This document shows, piece after piece, positions 1 to 8,462 of a stretch of 64,000 bases of DNA. Made by a program: the position numbers and the translations under genes. Under the pieces are notes generated by a model. That model made no database searches. It was not told the origin of the DNA and saw nothing but the letters and a program-made list of their open reading frames with translations. Each line of letters starts with the position of its first letter. The first letter of the stretch is position 1. Location of the stretch: assembly GCF_000380185.1 (NCBI RefSeq), contig NZ_KB904746.1, positions 62,001-126,000 on the forward strand. The letters are read 5' to 3'. The DNA is from Thiofilum flexile DSM 14609. GTDB lineage: Bacteria > Pseudomonadota > Gammaproteobacteria > Thiotrichales > Thiotrichaceae.

Positions 1-300
1 ACCCTTAAAATCCTCAACACTATAAACTTCACTAAAGCCTTTGTTTAAAGATGGATAAGTACGGGGATTCTCGCGTAGGCGTTTATTTAAATCAGCAAGA
101 GGGTAATTGCTACTCAACCATTTAGTTTTTAAGGGTATTTTTCCAGATAAAGTATCTGCTAAATTCTCTTGAAAAAAATTATACGCAAATGTTTCACCTG
201 CCATTGCTGATAGCTCATTAGCAAAAACCAATTGAAAACCTACAGACTCCAAGCCTAAAGTTAGACCACCACAGCCAGCAAATAATTCAATATGATTCAT
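1..300 (-). CDS. C5-cytosine DNA methyltransferase (N-terminal part, runs off window)
   Basis: Type II modification enzyme that methylates cytosine in a specific DNA site; only about the first 100 residues lie in the window. The N-terminus shows family motif I, ELFAGCGGLTLGLESVGF at residues 5-22, the S-adenosylmethionine-binding loop, followed by an acidic FANE stretch where motif II is expected. The ATG at 300 is preferred over the in-frame ATG at 306 because an AGGA-like ribosome site sits at proper distance only from the former. It diverges from the restriction endonuclease gene that starts at 445, so the two form a restriction-modification pair. The catalytic PCQ motif IV and the target recognition domain lie beyond the window, so specificity cannot be read here. 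Confidence 0.9.
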   Translation of the reverse strand, partial: MNHIELFAGCGGLTLGLESVGFQLVFANELSAMAGETFAYNFFQENLADTLSGKIPLKTKWLSSNYPLADLNKRLRENPRTYPSLNKGFSEVYSVEDFKG

Positions 301-444
301 AGCCATCCTATCTCAAGTGAAGCAAAACTCTATTTTAGAATAAACTTATACTAAAGTCCAGGGCTTTTCTTAATTTACTTGATAAACCCATTCTACTCGC
401 TGTAGTCTTACTACTCTTAAAAACATCTCAAGCCCCTCTTCACT

Positions 445-1638
445 ATGATAAGCAAAGTAATCTTAGACAATTCTAGTAATGTTCTTAACAACCGCGCTAC
501 TCTAGTAGAGTTGGGCATTGATTTTGCTATTTTTTGGCCTACTAAAACAGGTTTAGATAAAAGTATTTTAGATGCAACCAATCCGGTAAGAGCACTTTTC
601 ACAGCCATGAAATTGCATGATTACTCTAATCAAGCTCAAGGACCAGAAGCAAAGTGTAAATATACAGCCATTTTTGTAGCTAGCCCTGAATTAATTATTA
701 CAGAAATGACAGCATATCGCCCACAAACTAAAAAAGGTGATCCACGCATGTGGTTCAAGTACTTAAAGGACTTTGCTAATGCAGGTGATGCTATTGCTAT
801 TACTATTTATGATAAAACTCCATATCTATTTAATTTAAGTCAGATAACTTTAAGTATACATCAAAATACTAATGATCATATTGGTCAAATATTAAAACGT
901 CTTGCTATTACTAATAATATTGCTCAAGATCTATTAAATAAATTACGTACTATCGCTAGAAGAGGAGCAATCACATCGCCTACTTCTGGAGATACGGCTA
1001 TCGGAATTGCTATTGAGCTAGCATTAGGTATACCTACCAATAGTAGTAAAAAACCTGATTATTTTGGCATTGAAATAAAATCCGCACGTAGCTCTAAAAG
1101 TAGTAATCGATCAAACCTTTTTGCTCAAGTACCAAACTGGCAAAAGAGCATTTTAAAATCAAGTCGAGAGATCTTAGAGAAATATGGCTATCAGCGTAAC
1201 AATGATCACAAGCTTTATTGCACCATACAGGCACTAAAACCTAATAGCCAAGGATTATACTTAACCCTAGCAGAAAATCAGGAAATTCTTTTTGAAAAGC
1301 ATATAGACGATGGTGATGTAGTACTTTGGGAGGCTGAAACTTTACGACAACGATTAGTTGAAAAGCATACTGAAACTTTTTGGATTGAGGCAGATTCATC
1401 CTTTGATAAACAAGGCCAAGAGCTGTTTTACTTAAAGTCCATCACTCATACTAAAGCTCCTTTGCAAAGTCAATTAATGCCATTGTTGGCTGAGGGTATT
1501 ATAACTGTTGATCATCTTATAAAACGTAAAGGCTCAAATGGACAAGTAAGTGAAAAAGGCCCTTTATTTAAGATAAACCCAGAACATTTAGCACTACTAT
1601 TTCCACAACCGGTTAAGTATGAGCTTATTACCCCCTAA
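445..1638 (+). CDS. Type II restriction endonuclease, MvaI/BcnI-like
   Basis: Probable restriction partner of the divergent cytosine methyltransferase. The 397-residue product has the signature SGDTAIGIAIE (181-191) and then PDYFGIEIKSAR (204-215), a PD-(D/E)xK nuclease core with D205, E210 and K212 as likely metal ligands and catalytic lysine. I recognise this block from the MvaI/BcnI family, enzymes that cut CCWGG/CCSGG-type sites as monomers. The protein is longer than the roughly 240-residue founding members, with about 170 extra N-terminal residues typical of a larger subgroup. Codon use is AT-rich compared with the metabolic genes nearby, consistent with transfer. Family call is by motif only; the cut site is unknown. 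Confidence 0.78.
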   Translation: MISKVILDNSSNVLNNRATLVELGIDFAIFWPTKTGLDKSILDATNPVRALFTAMKLHDYSNQAQGPEAKCKYTAIFVASPELIITEMTAYRPQTKKGDPRMWFKYLKDFANAGDAIAITIYDKTPYLFNLSQITLSIHQNTNDHIGQILKRLAITNNIAQDLLNKLRTIARRGAITSPTSGDTAIGIAIELALGIPTNSSKKPDYFGIEIKSARSSKSSNRSNLFAQVPNWQKSILKSSREILEKYGYQRNNDHKLYCTIQALKPNSQGLYLTLAENQEILFEKHIDDGDVVLWEAETLRQRLVEKHTETFWIEADSSFDKQGQELFYLKSITHTKAPLQSQLMPLLAEGIITVDHLIKRKGSNGQVSEKGPLFKINPEHLALLFPQPVKYELITP

Positions 1639-1899
1639 ACAAATAGGTAACTATTACTACCAGAATTTAAATTGGGTAAATAATGAGGGCTGGAAAAACG
1701 ACTCAATCTGTGATTCATAGTGTACTGCGATGAACCTCTACCACGGCAACAATGGCATCTTAGGTACATCGCGCATACGAAACAACATCACGCATTTTTC
1801 ATCTTGAGCAGCAGTGTTCAAGTGTCGAACATCTATATTTCAACGTATGGGTGCTCTGTAAGGTTTTTACAGAACATCCTGCTTTACGTAGGTTAGCTA

Positions 1900-3096
1900 C
1901 TACTGCAAACCAGCAAACATATCCGGGCCAAACACTTCATACTGAATACGTTCAGTCGGTATGCCATGTGCTTGTAACCATTGGCGTTGTGCTCTAATGA
2001 AGGCTAATGGTCCGCATAGGTAGTAAGTATTTTGACGTGATAAATCAAGCCCTGCTTTTTGCAAATCCATGAAACCTATGAATTCATTATTGGCTAAAGT
2101 CCCTTTCGCATTTTCATAGAAAAATACAGTTTTATAATCTGTCAGGTACTCATAGGCTCGCTGTACTTCATCATATAATGCTATATGTGAAGGCTCACGG
2201 GCGGCGTGAATGAAGCGTATCGGTAAACGAGAGCCTTGCTCGACTAGGCTATTTAAGATACTCACCATAGGGGTAATACCCACACCAGCACTCATCAGCA
2301 CCACACCCTCCGCTTGTGGGGATAGAACAAAATCACCATAGGGTTTACCTACTTTAACCTTGTCCCCCACCGCTAGTGTATGGAGCCAATTAGACACTAA
2401 TCCTGCAGGATGTGCGGGGGCAGATGTTTCACGTTTTACCGTAATGCGCCAATAAGGTTTAGCACTGGTATCGGACAAACTATACTGGCGAATTTGGCGA
2501 TAAGTATCCGTTTCTAGTGCAACACTGACATATTGCCCCGCTACAAAGCTCGGCAAACTCTCTCCAGAGGCTGGAATAAGATACAAGGATTTAATATCCG
2601 GTGTTTCTTGTATAATGTGCTCAATTTGTAGATTTTGCCAAAATGACTCATCTAGGCGGACTTGTTGTTGGGTATATAAACTGGCTTCACGCGCCACTAA
2701 TTCACAGGCTAATAGCCAGTAAGCTTCATCCCATGCCGCTAAGATTTCAGGGGTCGCCGCCTCACCTAATACCGACTTAATCGCAGCTAATAAATGCTTA
2801 CCTACGAGAGTATATTGGGCTGGTTTAATCCCTAGGCTTGCGTGTTTATGGGCAATGCGCGAGAGAATTGGCTCAAGCGCTGTGGGGTTTTGTATATTAG
2901 CTGCATAAGCATAGACCGCACTAGCGAGTGCCTGTTGTTGCTCTCCGCTAGCCTGATTGCTCATATTAAATAGATTGGTTAATTCCGGATGAGCGGCAAA
3001 TAAAGTGCTATAAAATTTACGGGTAATATCCGCACCATATTCTCTGACGACGCCCACGGTCGCTTGCACAATCGCTAGAGATTCTGCTGTGATCAT
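1900..3096 (-). CDS. hmp: Flavohemoprotein, nitric oxide dioxygenase
   Basis: Converts NO and O2 to nitrate using NAD(P)H in the cytoplasm. Residues 1-135 are a globin domain with B10 Tyr29 and proximal His85 (HKHASLGI). The rest is a ferredoxin-reductase-like module: FAD-binding RQYSLSD near residue 205 and the NAD(P)-binding GVGITPMVSIL stretch near 270, ending in the usual FGPDMFA-type tail. Length (398) matches E. coli Hmp (396). It lies 54 bases downstream of the Rrf2-type repressor gene on the same strand, so both are probably read from one promoter controlled by NO through that repressor. Confidence 0.97.
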   Translation of the reverse strand: MITAESLAIVQATVGVVREYGADITRKFYSTLFAAHPELTNLFNMSNQASGEQQQALASAVYAYAANIQNPTALEPILSRIAHKHASLGIKPAQYTLVGKHLLAAIKSVLGEAATPEILAAWDEAYWLLACELVAREASLYTQQQVRLDESFWQNLQIEHIIQETPDIKSLYLIPASGESLPSFVAGQYVSVALETDTYRQIRQYSLSDTSAKPYWRITVKRETSAPAHPAGLVSNWLHTLAVGDKVKVGKPYGDFVLSPQAEGVVLMSAGVGITPMVSILNSLVEQGSRLPIRFIHAAREPSHIALYDEVQRAYEYLTDYKTVFFYENAKGTLANNEFIGFMDLQKAGLDLSRQNTYYLCGPLAFIRAQRQWLQAHGIPTERIQYEVFGPDMFAGLQ

Positions 3097-3150
3097 AAAA
3101 TAAATCCTTTTTAGGTGATATTGGCTAACTGACGGTTTAGATAAGCCTTT

Positions 3151-3594
3151 TTAGTGAGTAGCCCATTGCTGATGTAATTGCTGCAGGATGGATTGTGTTG
3201 GGTCACGCACGATATCCGCTAAGGTGTACTGGTCTAAGTATTGATAAAATTGATTAAGGCTCTCAGCAAGAATCCGTTGTAAATGACAGCTTCCTGTTAA
3301 AACACAGGCGGCTTTATCGCACTCAATTAAGGGCGTATGCCCCTCCAACGCTCGAATCAGCCTGCCTAAGTGTAATTGATGAGCAGGTATGCCTAACCGT
3401 AACCCACCATTACGCCCCCGTGTACTCTCAACCCAATTCAGCTTCACTAACTGATTTACCACTTTAATTAAGTGATTATGTGAGAGCTGAAACTGCTCAG
3501 CGAGTTCGGCTATCGTGACTAATGACTCACGTTGATGCTGGGTTAGATACATCAAAACCCGTAACCCAATATCGGTAAACTGTGTTAATTGCAC
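3151..3594 (-). CDS. nsrR: Rrf2-family NO-sensing repressor NsrR
   Basis: Iron-sulfur transcriptional repressor that releases DNA when NO attacks its cluster. The 147-residue protein begins MQLTQFTDIGLRVLMYL, a winged helix-turn-helix like E. coli NsrR, and has three cysteines at 92, 97 and 103, almost the same positions as the cluster ligands in the E. coli protein (91, 96, 102). The Rrf2 relative IscR has a similar triad, but the hmp gene directly downstream and the operator-like palindrome upstream argue for NsrR. Probably autoregulated. Confidence 0.92.
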   Translation of the reverse strand: MQLTQFTDIGLRVLMYLTQHQRESLVTIAELAEQFQLSHNHLIKVVNQLVKLNWVESTRGRNGGLRLGIPAHQLHLGRLIRALEGHTPLIECDKAACVLTGSCHLQRILAESLNQFYQYLDQYTLADIVRDPTQSILQQLHQQWATH

Positions 3595-3641
3595 TAGCCT
3601 TACTCGCTAACTGATCAAGAGAGATCGGCATCATATAAATA

Positions 3642-3658
3642 TTGTATTTAAAATACAA
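3642..3658. promoter_or_regulatory. NsrR operator upstream of nsrR-hmp
   Basis: TTGTATTT-A-AAATACAA is a perfect 8-bp inverted repeat around one base, 48 bases before the nsrR start. It resembles the known NsrR site (two AAGATGYATTT-type half sites, 1-base centre). Its place between the divergent nsrR and metK genes fits autoregulation of nsrR-hmp; metK is too far away and has its own riboswitch. Confidence 0.75.
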
Positions 3659-3783
3659 CTTATAGGGTATTTACCTACCTTGCCTGTTTAAGATCCCATT
3701 CCTCCATATCGATAACCTCTGTACAAACCTAAATTTTTTAGTATCATTGCTACCCCATAAAGCCATTAGGCTGAGAGCACAGA

Positions 3784-3853
3784 TGTTGAGGAGCGTTGCA
3801 ACAGAACTTTTCTGCCAGGCTCAACAGACTGTCAACATAACAAAACGGCGCTC
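3784..3853 (+). ncRNA. SAH riboswitch in the metK leader
   Basis: S-adenosylhomocysteine-binding leader RNA. TGTTGAG at the 5' end pairs with CTCAACA (P1); the conserved core GAGGAGCGTTGCAAC follows; CAGAA/TTCTG forms the inner hairpin before the conserved GCCAGGCTC; GAGCGTTG pairs with the distal CGGCGCTC to close the pseudoknot. The same architecture with different, compensating stem sequences lies before ahcY. The distal strand ends 36 bases before the metK start, so ligand binding could free the ribosome site or antagonise a terminator. Known members mostly precede ahcY, metH or metF; a metK target is less usual. Confidence 0.85.
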
Positions 3854-3889
3854 AGTCATTAGTAATCAATTATCATAAAGGAGAACGTA

Positions 3890-5050
3890 ATGGCTGAGAC
3901 TCACCTGTTTACGTCTGAATCCGTATCTGAAGGCCATCCTGACAAAATGTGCGATCAAATTTCTGACGCCATTTTAGACGCTATTATCACTAAAGACCCT
4001 TATGCTCGTGTAGCCTGCGAAACCCTCGCTAAAACTGGCATGATCGTCTTAGCGGGCGAAATTACCACGACCGCTGATATTGACTACGAAGGTATTGTGC
4101 GTGGTGTGGTAAATGATATTGGCTATAACAATTCACGTATTGGTTTTGACGGCAATACTTGTGCGGTTATTAATGCCATTGGTAAGCAATCTCCTGATAT
4201 TGCGATGGGTGTAGACCGCGCTCGTAGTGAAGACCAAGGTGCAGGCGATCAAGGCCTGATGTTTGGTTATGCTAGTAATGAAACCGATGTATTAATGCCT
4301 GCTGCATTAACCTTTGCGCATCGCTTAGTGAAAAAACAAGCTGAATTACGTAAAAATGGCATTCTGCCATGGTTACGTCCTGATGCTAAATCACAAGTCA
4401 CCGTACGCTATGAAGACGGCAAAATCGTTGCCATTGATGCTGTTGTGCTTTCTACTCAACACGACCCTGAAATTAACCTCAGCAATTTACGTGATGCCGT
4501 ACGTGAGCAGATTATTGAGCCAGTGTTACCGGCAGAATGGTTACATAAAGGTACTCAGCTACACATTAATCCTACCGGCAACTTTGTAATCGGTGGCCCA
4601 GTAGGTGACTGCGGTCTGACCGGACGTAAAATCATCGTCGATAGCTACGGTGGTATGGCACGTCATGGTGGTGGCGCATTCTCTGGTAAAGATCCCTCTA
4701 AAGTGGATCGCTCAGCCGCTTATGCGGGTCGTTATGTAGCGAAAAACATTGTAGCGGCAGGCTTAGCAGACCGTTGCGAGATTCAAGTATCTTACGCGAT
4801 TGGTGTGGCTCAACCGACCTCTATTTCTGTTGAGACCTTTGGTACTAATAAAGTCGCCGAGTCTTTAATTGAAAAATTAGTGCGTGAGCATTTTGACCTA
4901 CGTCCTTATGGTATTACCAAAATGTTAGATCTATTACGTCCGATCTATCGTAATACCGCCAGTTACGGTCACTTTGGTCGTGAAGATTTAGATTTACCTT
5001 GGGAAAAAACCGATAAAGCTGACGCCTTACGCGCAGCCGCCGGTTTATAA
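3890..5050 (+). CDS. metK: S-adenosylmethionine synthetase
   Basis: Makes S-adenosylmethionine from methionine and ATP. The 386-residue protein has the family hallmarks: [12 protein letters not shown] near the N-terminus (ATP and metal binding), the [12 protein letters not shown] hexapeptide region near 120, and the [19 protein letters not shown] phosphate-binding loop near 260. A strong AAAGGAG ribosome site precedes the ATG. It heads the methyl-cycle cluster metK, ahcY, metF and has its own SAH riboswitch leader; a hairpin follows the stop codon, so ahcY is probably transcribed separately. Confidence 0.98.
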   Translation: MAETHLFTSESVSEGHPDKMCDQISDAILDAIITKDPYARVACETLAKTGMIVLAGEITTTADIDYEGIVRGVVNDIGYNNSRIGFDGNTCAVINAIGKQSPDIAMGVDRARSEDQGAGDQGLMFGYASNETDVLMPAALTFAHRLVKKQAELRKNGILPWLRPDAKSQVTVRYEDGKIVAIDAVVLSTQHDPEINLSNLRDAVREQIIEPVLPAEWLHKGTQLHINPTGNFVIGGPVGDCGLTGRKIIVDSYGGMARHGGGAFSGKDPSKVDRSAAYAGRYVAKNIVAAGLADRCEIQVSYAIGVAQPTSISVETFGTNKVAESLIEKLVREHFDLRPYGITKMLDLLRPIYRNTASYGHFGREDLDLPWEKTDKADALRAAAGL

Positions 5051-5060
5051 TTCCCTTTTA

Positions 5061-5089
5061 TTCACCTAGTCTATTATAGGCTAGGTGAA
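5061..5089 (+). terminator. Hairpin after metK
   Basis: TTCACCTAG and CTAGGTGAA form a perfect 9-bp stem around an 11-base loop, 10 bases after the metK stop. Only a short, mixed T run follows (ATTTCC), so termination may be leaky. It ends 8 bases before the ahcY riboswitch. Confidence 0.55.
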
Positions 5090-5097
5090 ATTTCCGT

Positions 5098-5186
5098 CTA
5101 AGGAGCGCTGCAACGGCTACCTCATCCTAATTTTAATAAGGGGTAGATCCGCCAGGCTTAGGCAACCGTAATGACTAACGGCGCTC
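5098..5186 (+). ncRNA. SAH riboswitch in the ahcY leader
   Basis: Second S-adenosylhomocysteine riboswitch. CTAAG pairs with CTTAG (P1), the core AGGAGCGCTGCAAC is intact, an inner stem with CTACC/GGTAG lies in a longer arm than in the metK copy, GCCAGGC is conserved, and GAGCGCTG pairs with CGGCGCTC near the 3' end. The distal strand ends 28 bases before ahcY. In studied members SAH binding raises expression of SAH-recycling genes. Confidence 0.93.
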
Positions 5187-5214
5187 ATTCAATTATCAAC
5201 TAAACGGAGATTGA

Positions 5215-6627
5215 ATGATGAGTTCGAGTCAATTCAATGATTATATTGTTGCTGACATAGGCCTTGCTGATTGGGGTCGTAAAGAAATTAAAATTGCCGA
5301 AACTGAAATGCCCGGTTTAATGGCGATTCGTGAAGAGTTTGCTAAAACTCAACCGCTCAAAGGTGCTCGTATTACCGGCTCCTTACACATGACCATTCAA
5401 ACAGCCGTGTTAATTGAGACCTTAAAAGCATTAGGCGCTGACGTTCGTTGGGCTTCTTGTAATATTTTCTCTACTCAAGATCATGCTGCTGCTGCGATTG
5501 CTGCTGCCGGGATTCCAGTCTTTGCTTATAAAGGCGAATCACTCGAAGAGTATTGGGATTACACCCACAAAATCTTTGACTGGTCAGGTGAACAAGCCAA
5601 TATGATTTTGGACGATGGTGGTGATGCTACCCTACTCCTACATTTAGGTGCACGTGCTGAGAAAGATATCAGTGTCGTTGCTAAACCGACCTCAGAAGAA
5701 GAAACCTTTTTATACGCTGCGATTCGTAAACGTTTAGCGACTGATCCTTCTTGGTATAGCACACGTTTAGCTCAAATCCGTGGTGTTACCGAAGAAACCA
5801 CCACAGGTGTACATCGTTTATACCAAATGCATGCACGCGGTGACTTACGCTTCCCAGCAATCAATGTGAATGACTCGGTCACTAAGTCTAAATTCGACAA
5901 TCTATATGGTTGCCGTGAGTCTTTAGTTGATGGGATTAAACGTGCGACTGACGTCATGATCGCGGGTAAAGTGGCTGTGGTTGCAGGCTATGGTGATGTG
6001 GGTAAAGGTTCTGCTCAAGCCCTACGTGCACTGTCTGCTCAAGTATGGGTGACTGAAATTGACCCGATTTGTGCGCTACAAGCCGCAATGGAAGGCTACC
6101 GCGTTGTCACTATGGACTATGCTGCTGATAAAGCAGATATTTTCGTAACGGCAACAGGTAATTACCATGTTATCACTCACGATCACATGGCTAAGATGAA
6201 AAACGAAGCGATCGTGTGCAATATCGGTCACTTTGATAATGAAATTGATGTTGCTAGCCTCGAAAAATATCAATGGGAAGAGATCAAACCACAAGTTGAT
6301 CACATTATTTTCCCAGACGGTAAACGCATTACCTTATTAGCGCAAGGCCGCTTAGTAAATCTAGGTTGTGCGACAGGTCATCCTTCTTATGTAATGTCCT
6401 CCTCTTTTGCCAATCAAACGATTGCACAAATTGAACTCTGGACTGAACGTGATTCGGGTAAATATCCTGTTGGTGTGTATACCTTACCTAAACACTTAGA
6501 TGAGAAAGTAGCTCGCTTACAATTGAAGAAATTAAACGCTCAATTGACCGAACTTACCGAACAACAAGCGGCCTATATTGATGTGCCAGTTAATGGCCCT
6601 TATAAAGCGGATCATTATCGCTACTAA
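5215..6627 (+). CDS. ahcY: S-adenosylhomocysteine hydrolase
   Basis: Cleaves S-adenosylhomocysteine to adenosine and homocysteine, relieving product inhibition of methyltransferases. The 470-residue length is that of the bacterial type. The NAD-binding loop [13 protein letters not shown] lies near residue 255, and the C-terminal KADHYRY is the conserved tail that reaches the NAD site of the partner subunit. Two consecutive ATG codons (5215, 5218) follow ACGGAG; either could start. metF follows 12 bases after the stop, so ahcY-metF is an operon under the SAH riboswitch. Confidence 0.98.
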   Translation: MMSSSQFNDYIVADIGLADWGRKEIKIAETEMPGLMAIREEFAKTQPLKGARITGSLHMTIQTAVLIETLKALGADVRWASCNIFSTQDHAAAAIAAAGIPVFAYKGESLEEYWDYTHKIFDWSGEQANMILDDGGDATLLLHLGARAEKDISVVAKPTSEEETFLYAAIRKRLATDPSWYSTRLAQIRGVTEETTTGVHRLYQMHARGDLRFPAINVNDSVTKSKFDNLYGCRESLVDGIKRATDVMIAGKVAVVAGYGDVGKGSAQALRALSAQVWVTEIDPICALQAAMEGYRVVTMDYAADKADIFVTATGNYHVITHDHMAKMKNEAIVCNIGHFDNEIDVASLEKYQWEEIKPQVDHIIFPDGKRITLLAQGRLVNLGCATGHPSYVMSSSFANQTIAQIELWTERDSGKYPVGVYTLPKHLDEKVARLQLKKLNAQLTELTEQQAAYIDVPVNGPYKADHYRY

Positions 6628-6639
6628 TCAGGAGTTGCT

Positions 6640-7530
6640 ATGAGTACTCATGATCATACCCACGACCATGAACATGACGACCCTGGCCAGCGTGATGAAT
6701 TAGCGTTTAGCTTTGAGTTTTTCCCACCCAAAACCGAACAGGGTGTGGAAAAACTGCGTGAAGTGCGTGCCGCCTTAGCTCCGTTAAAACCGCGATTTTT
6801 CTCGGTGACTTATGGAGCGGGTGGTTCAACACAAGAGCGCACCCTAGAGACAGTGCTGGATATTCAGCGCTCCTCTGGGATTGAAGCAGCACCGCATTTA
6901 TCCTGTATTGGTTCGTCAGCCGACCAAGTTCGCCAGATTTTAAATCTGTACCGTGAGAGTGGTATTAAGCACATTGTCGCCCTGCGCGGTGATTTGCCTT
7001 CCGGTACGATGGATAGCGGCGAATTTCGTTATGCCAATGAATTAGTGGAGTTCATTCGTAAGGAAACCGGCGATCACTTCCATATTGAAGTGGCAGCCTA
7101 TCCTGAGATGCACCCACAAGCTCAGAACTTTGAGCGCGATGTGGCTAACTTTGTGCGTAAAGTGCAAGCAGGAGCCGATAGTGCGATTACGCAGTATTTC
7201 TTTAATGCTGATGCGTATTGGCATTTTGTCGATACTTGCTTAAAAGCAGGTGTTACCGTCCCCATCGTACCCGGTATTATGCCGATTACGAATTACACCC
7301 AACTGGCTCGTTTTTCGGATATGTGTGGAGCAGAAATTCCACGCTGGGTACGAAAACAATTAGAAGCCTATGGGGATGATACGGCATCGATTACGGCATT
7401 TGGTGAAGAGTTTATAACACTCCTGTGTGAAAACTTACTCGATACCGGCGCACCTGGTTTGCACTTTTACACTATGAATCGTGCTGAACCAACGGTCACT
7501 ATCTGGAATAATTTAGGCCTTTCCGCTTAA
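6640..7530 (+). CDS. metF: Methylenetetrahydrofolate reductase
   Basis: Reduces 5,10-methylene-THF to 5-methyl-THF for methionine synthesis, using FAD. The 296-residue TIM-barrel protein has FSFEFFPPKTEQG near residue 23, SVTYGAGGSTQ near 55 and HIVALRGD near 111, all family motifs. Unusual is the N-terminal tail MSTHDHTHDHEHDDPGQRDE, rich in His and Asp, which could bind metal ions but may be functionless. It is 12 bases from ahcY and probably shares its riboswitch control; a terminator follows. Confidence 0.97.
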   Translation: MSTHDHTHDHEHDDPGQRDELAFSFEFFPPKTEQGVEKLREVRAALAPLKPRFFSVTYGAGGSTQERTLETVLDIQRSSGIEAAPHLSCIGSSADQVRQILNLYRESGIKHIVALRGDLPSGTMDSGEFRYANELVEFIRKETGDHFHIEVAAYPEMHPQAQNFERDVANFVRKVQAGADSAITQYFFNADAYWHFVDTCLKAGVTVPIVPGIMPITNYTQLARFSDMCGAEIPRWVRKQLEAYGDDTASITAFGEEFITLLCENLLDTGAPGLHFYTMNRAEPTVTIWNNLGLSA

Positions 7531-7546
7531 GTTTTTCAGCTCTCAC

Positions 7547-7580
7547 AAGATACGGGTATTTTAATTTTACCCGTGTCTTT
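7547..7580 (+). terminator. Terminator after metF
   Basis: AAGATACGGGTA and TACCCGTGTCTT pair over 12 positions (one G-T) around a 9-base T-rich loop, followed by a short T run. It sits 17 bases after the metF stop and ends the methyl-cycle operon. Confidence 0.7.
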
Positions 7581-7801
7581 CCACAAACATGATATTTCCT
7601 TCAAGTTTATTGTTATTTTACAAATAACAGACTATAGATTTTATATCCCCATAATATGACCAATCATATCCAGTAAGATATAACACCCTCATATAAAATA
7701 TACAGGAACTCATGATTAAATAATTTTTTTCATAAATAACTACTAATAACGAAAAATTTTGCTATCATTTTCCAATAGAGTTACATAGAAAGAGATATGA
7801 T

Positions 7802-8452
7802 ATGGAAAATTTAAGAAAATCCTTGATCACCCATCTAGCAGTAGAACTAGGCTCTAACTTTTTGCTCAATTTAGAGCAAGATATCACAGCAAAATACAAA
7901 GCTGCTTCAGATTACAATAATGCTCATGTATCTAAAGAAATGCGCCCATATCTTGAGGGAAATATGCAGCATGCACACTTAGTAGATGTAGTAGTAAGCT
8001 GTGCCAACAATACCGGTCTTAATGGTTCACGAACTCCTACCGACCCCAAGGGGTTTTATTATGCTAGAATTATCTCAGATAGATTTGTCATAAGCTGCAT
8101 TAGAGATAAATCAACCAACTGGACACGTGCAAAACATAAGCAAGAGCTATCAAAACTTAATACTGTATTAGAACCAGTCATAGAAGATTTGTTTGAACCA
8201 TCGACAAGAAGCAATGGTGTAACCAAAATATTTACTGTTATTTTAGTAACAGCAAACCCTTTAGATCAAAGTCTACCTGATATTTACTTTGCAATTCCCT
8301 ACACTGATTTAAGTAATTTTCATATGAAAGCAAGCCTTAAGGAATTACAACTTGCATGTATTGAAAACTCTACCACCCAGCCTATATTAGACCCACTACC
8401 TTCCTTAAAGAAGCGTCTTGGGGATATCGAGGCTAAAAACTCTCAAAAATGA
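7802..8452 (+). CDS. Unknown protein paired with an XRE/ImmA peptidase
   Basis: I do not recognise this 216-residue protein. It has no signal peptide or membrane segment. It starts with a predicted helical stretch (MENLRKSLITHLAVELGSNF), and has a mixed middle with CANNTGLNGSRTPTDPKGFYY and the hydrophobic strand KIFTVILVTANPLD. The AT-rich composition differs from the metF side. The gene ends 10 bases before the XRE/ImmA start, so the two are co-transcribed. By analogy with ImmA-type pairs, it could be the substrate or effector that the downstream peptidase-regulator controls, for example a toxin or stress protein. That role is inference from position only. Confidence 0.75.
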   Translation: MENLRKSLITHLAVELGSNFLLNLEQDITAKYKAASDYNNAHVSKEMRPYLEGNMQHAHLVDVVVSCANNTGLNGSRTPTDPKGFYYARIISDRFVISCIRDKSTNWTRAKHKQELSKLNTVLEPVIEDLFEPSTRSNGVTKIFTVILVTANPLDQSLPDIYFAIPYTDLSNFHMKASLKELQLACIENSTTQPILDPLPSLKKRLGDIEAKNSQK

Positions 8453-8462
8453 AGGTGATATT

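Noticed and set aside
1639-1899. Minus-strand frame near 1735-1840 reading DEKCVMLFRMRDVPKMPLLPW
   Set aside because: Short, no start or ribosome site, stops on both sides; could be a decayed gene end but I cannot name a parent.
3151-3594. IscR instead of NsrR
   Set aside because: Cys triad is shared by the family, but there is no isc cluster nearby and hmp follows with an NsrR-like operator.
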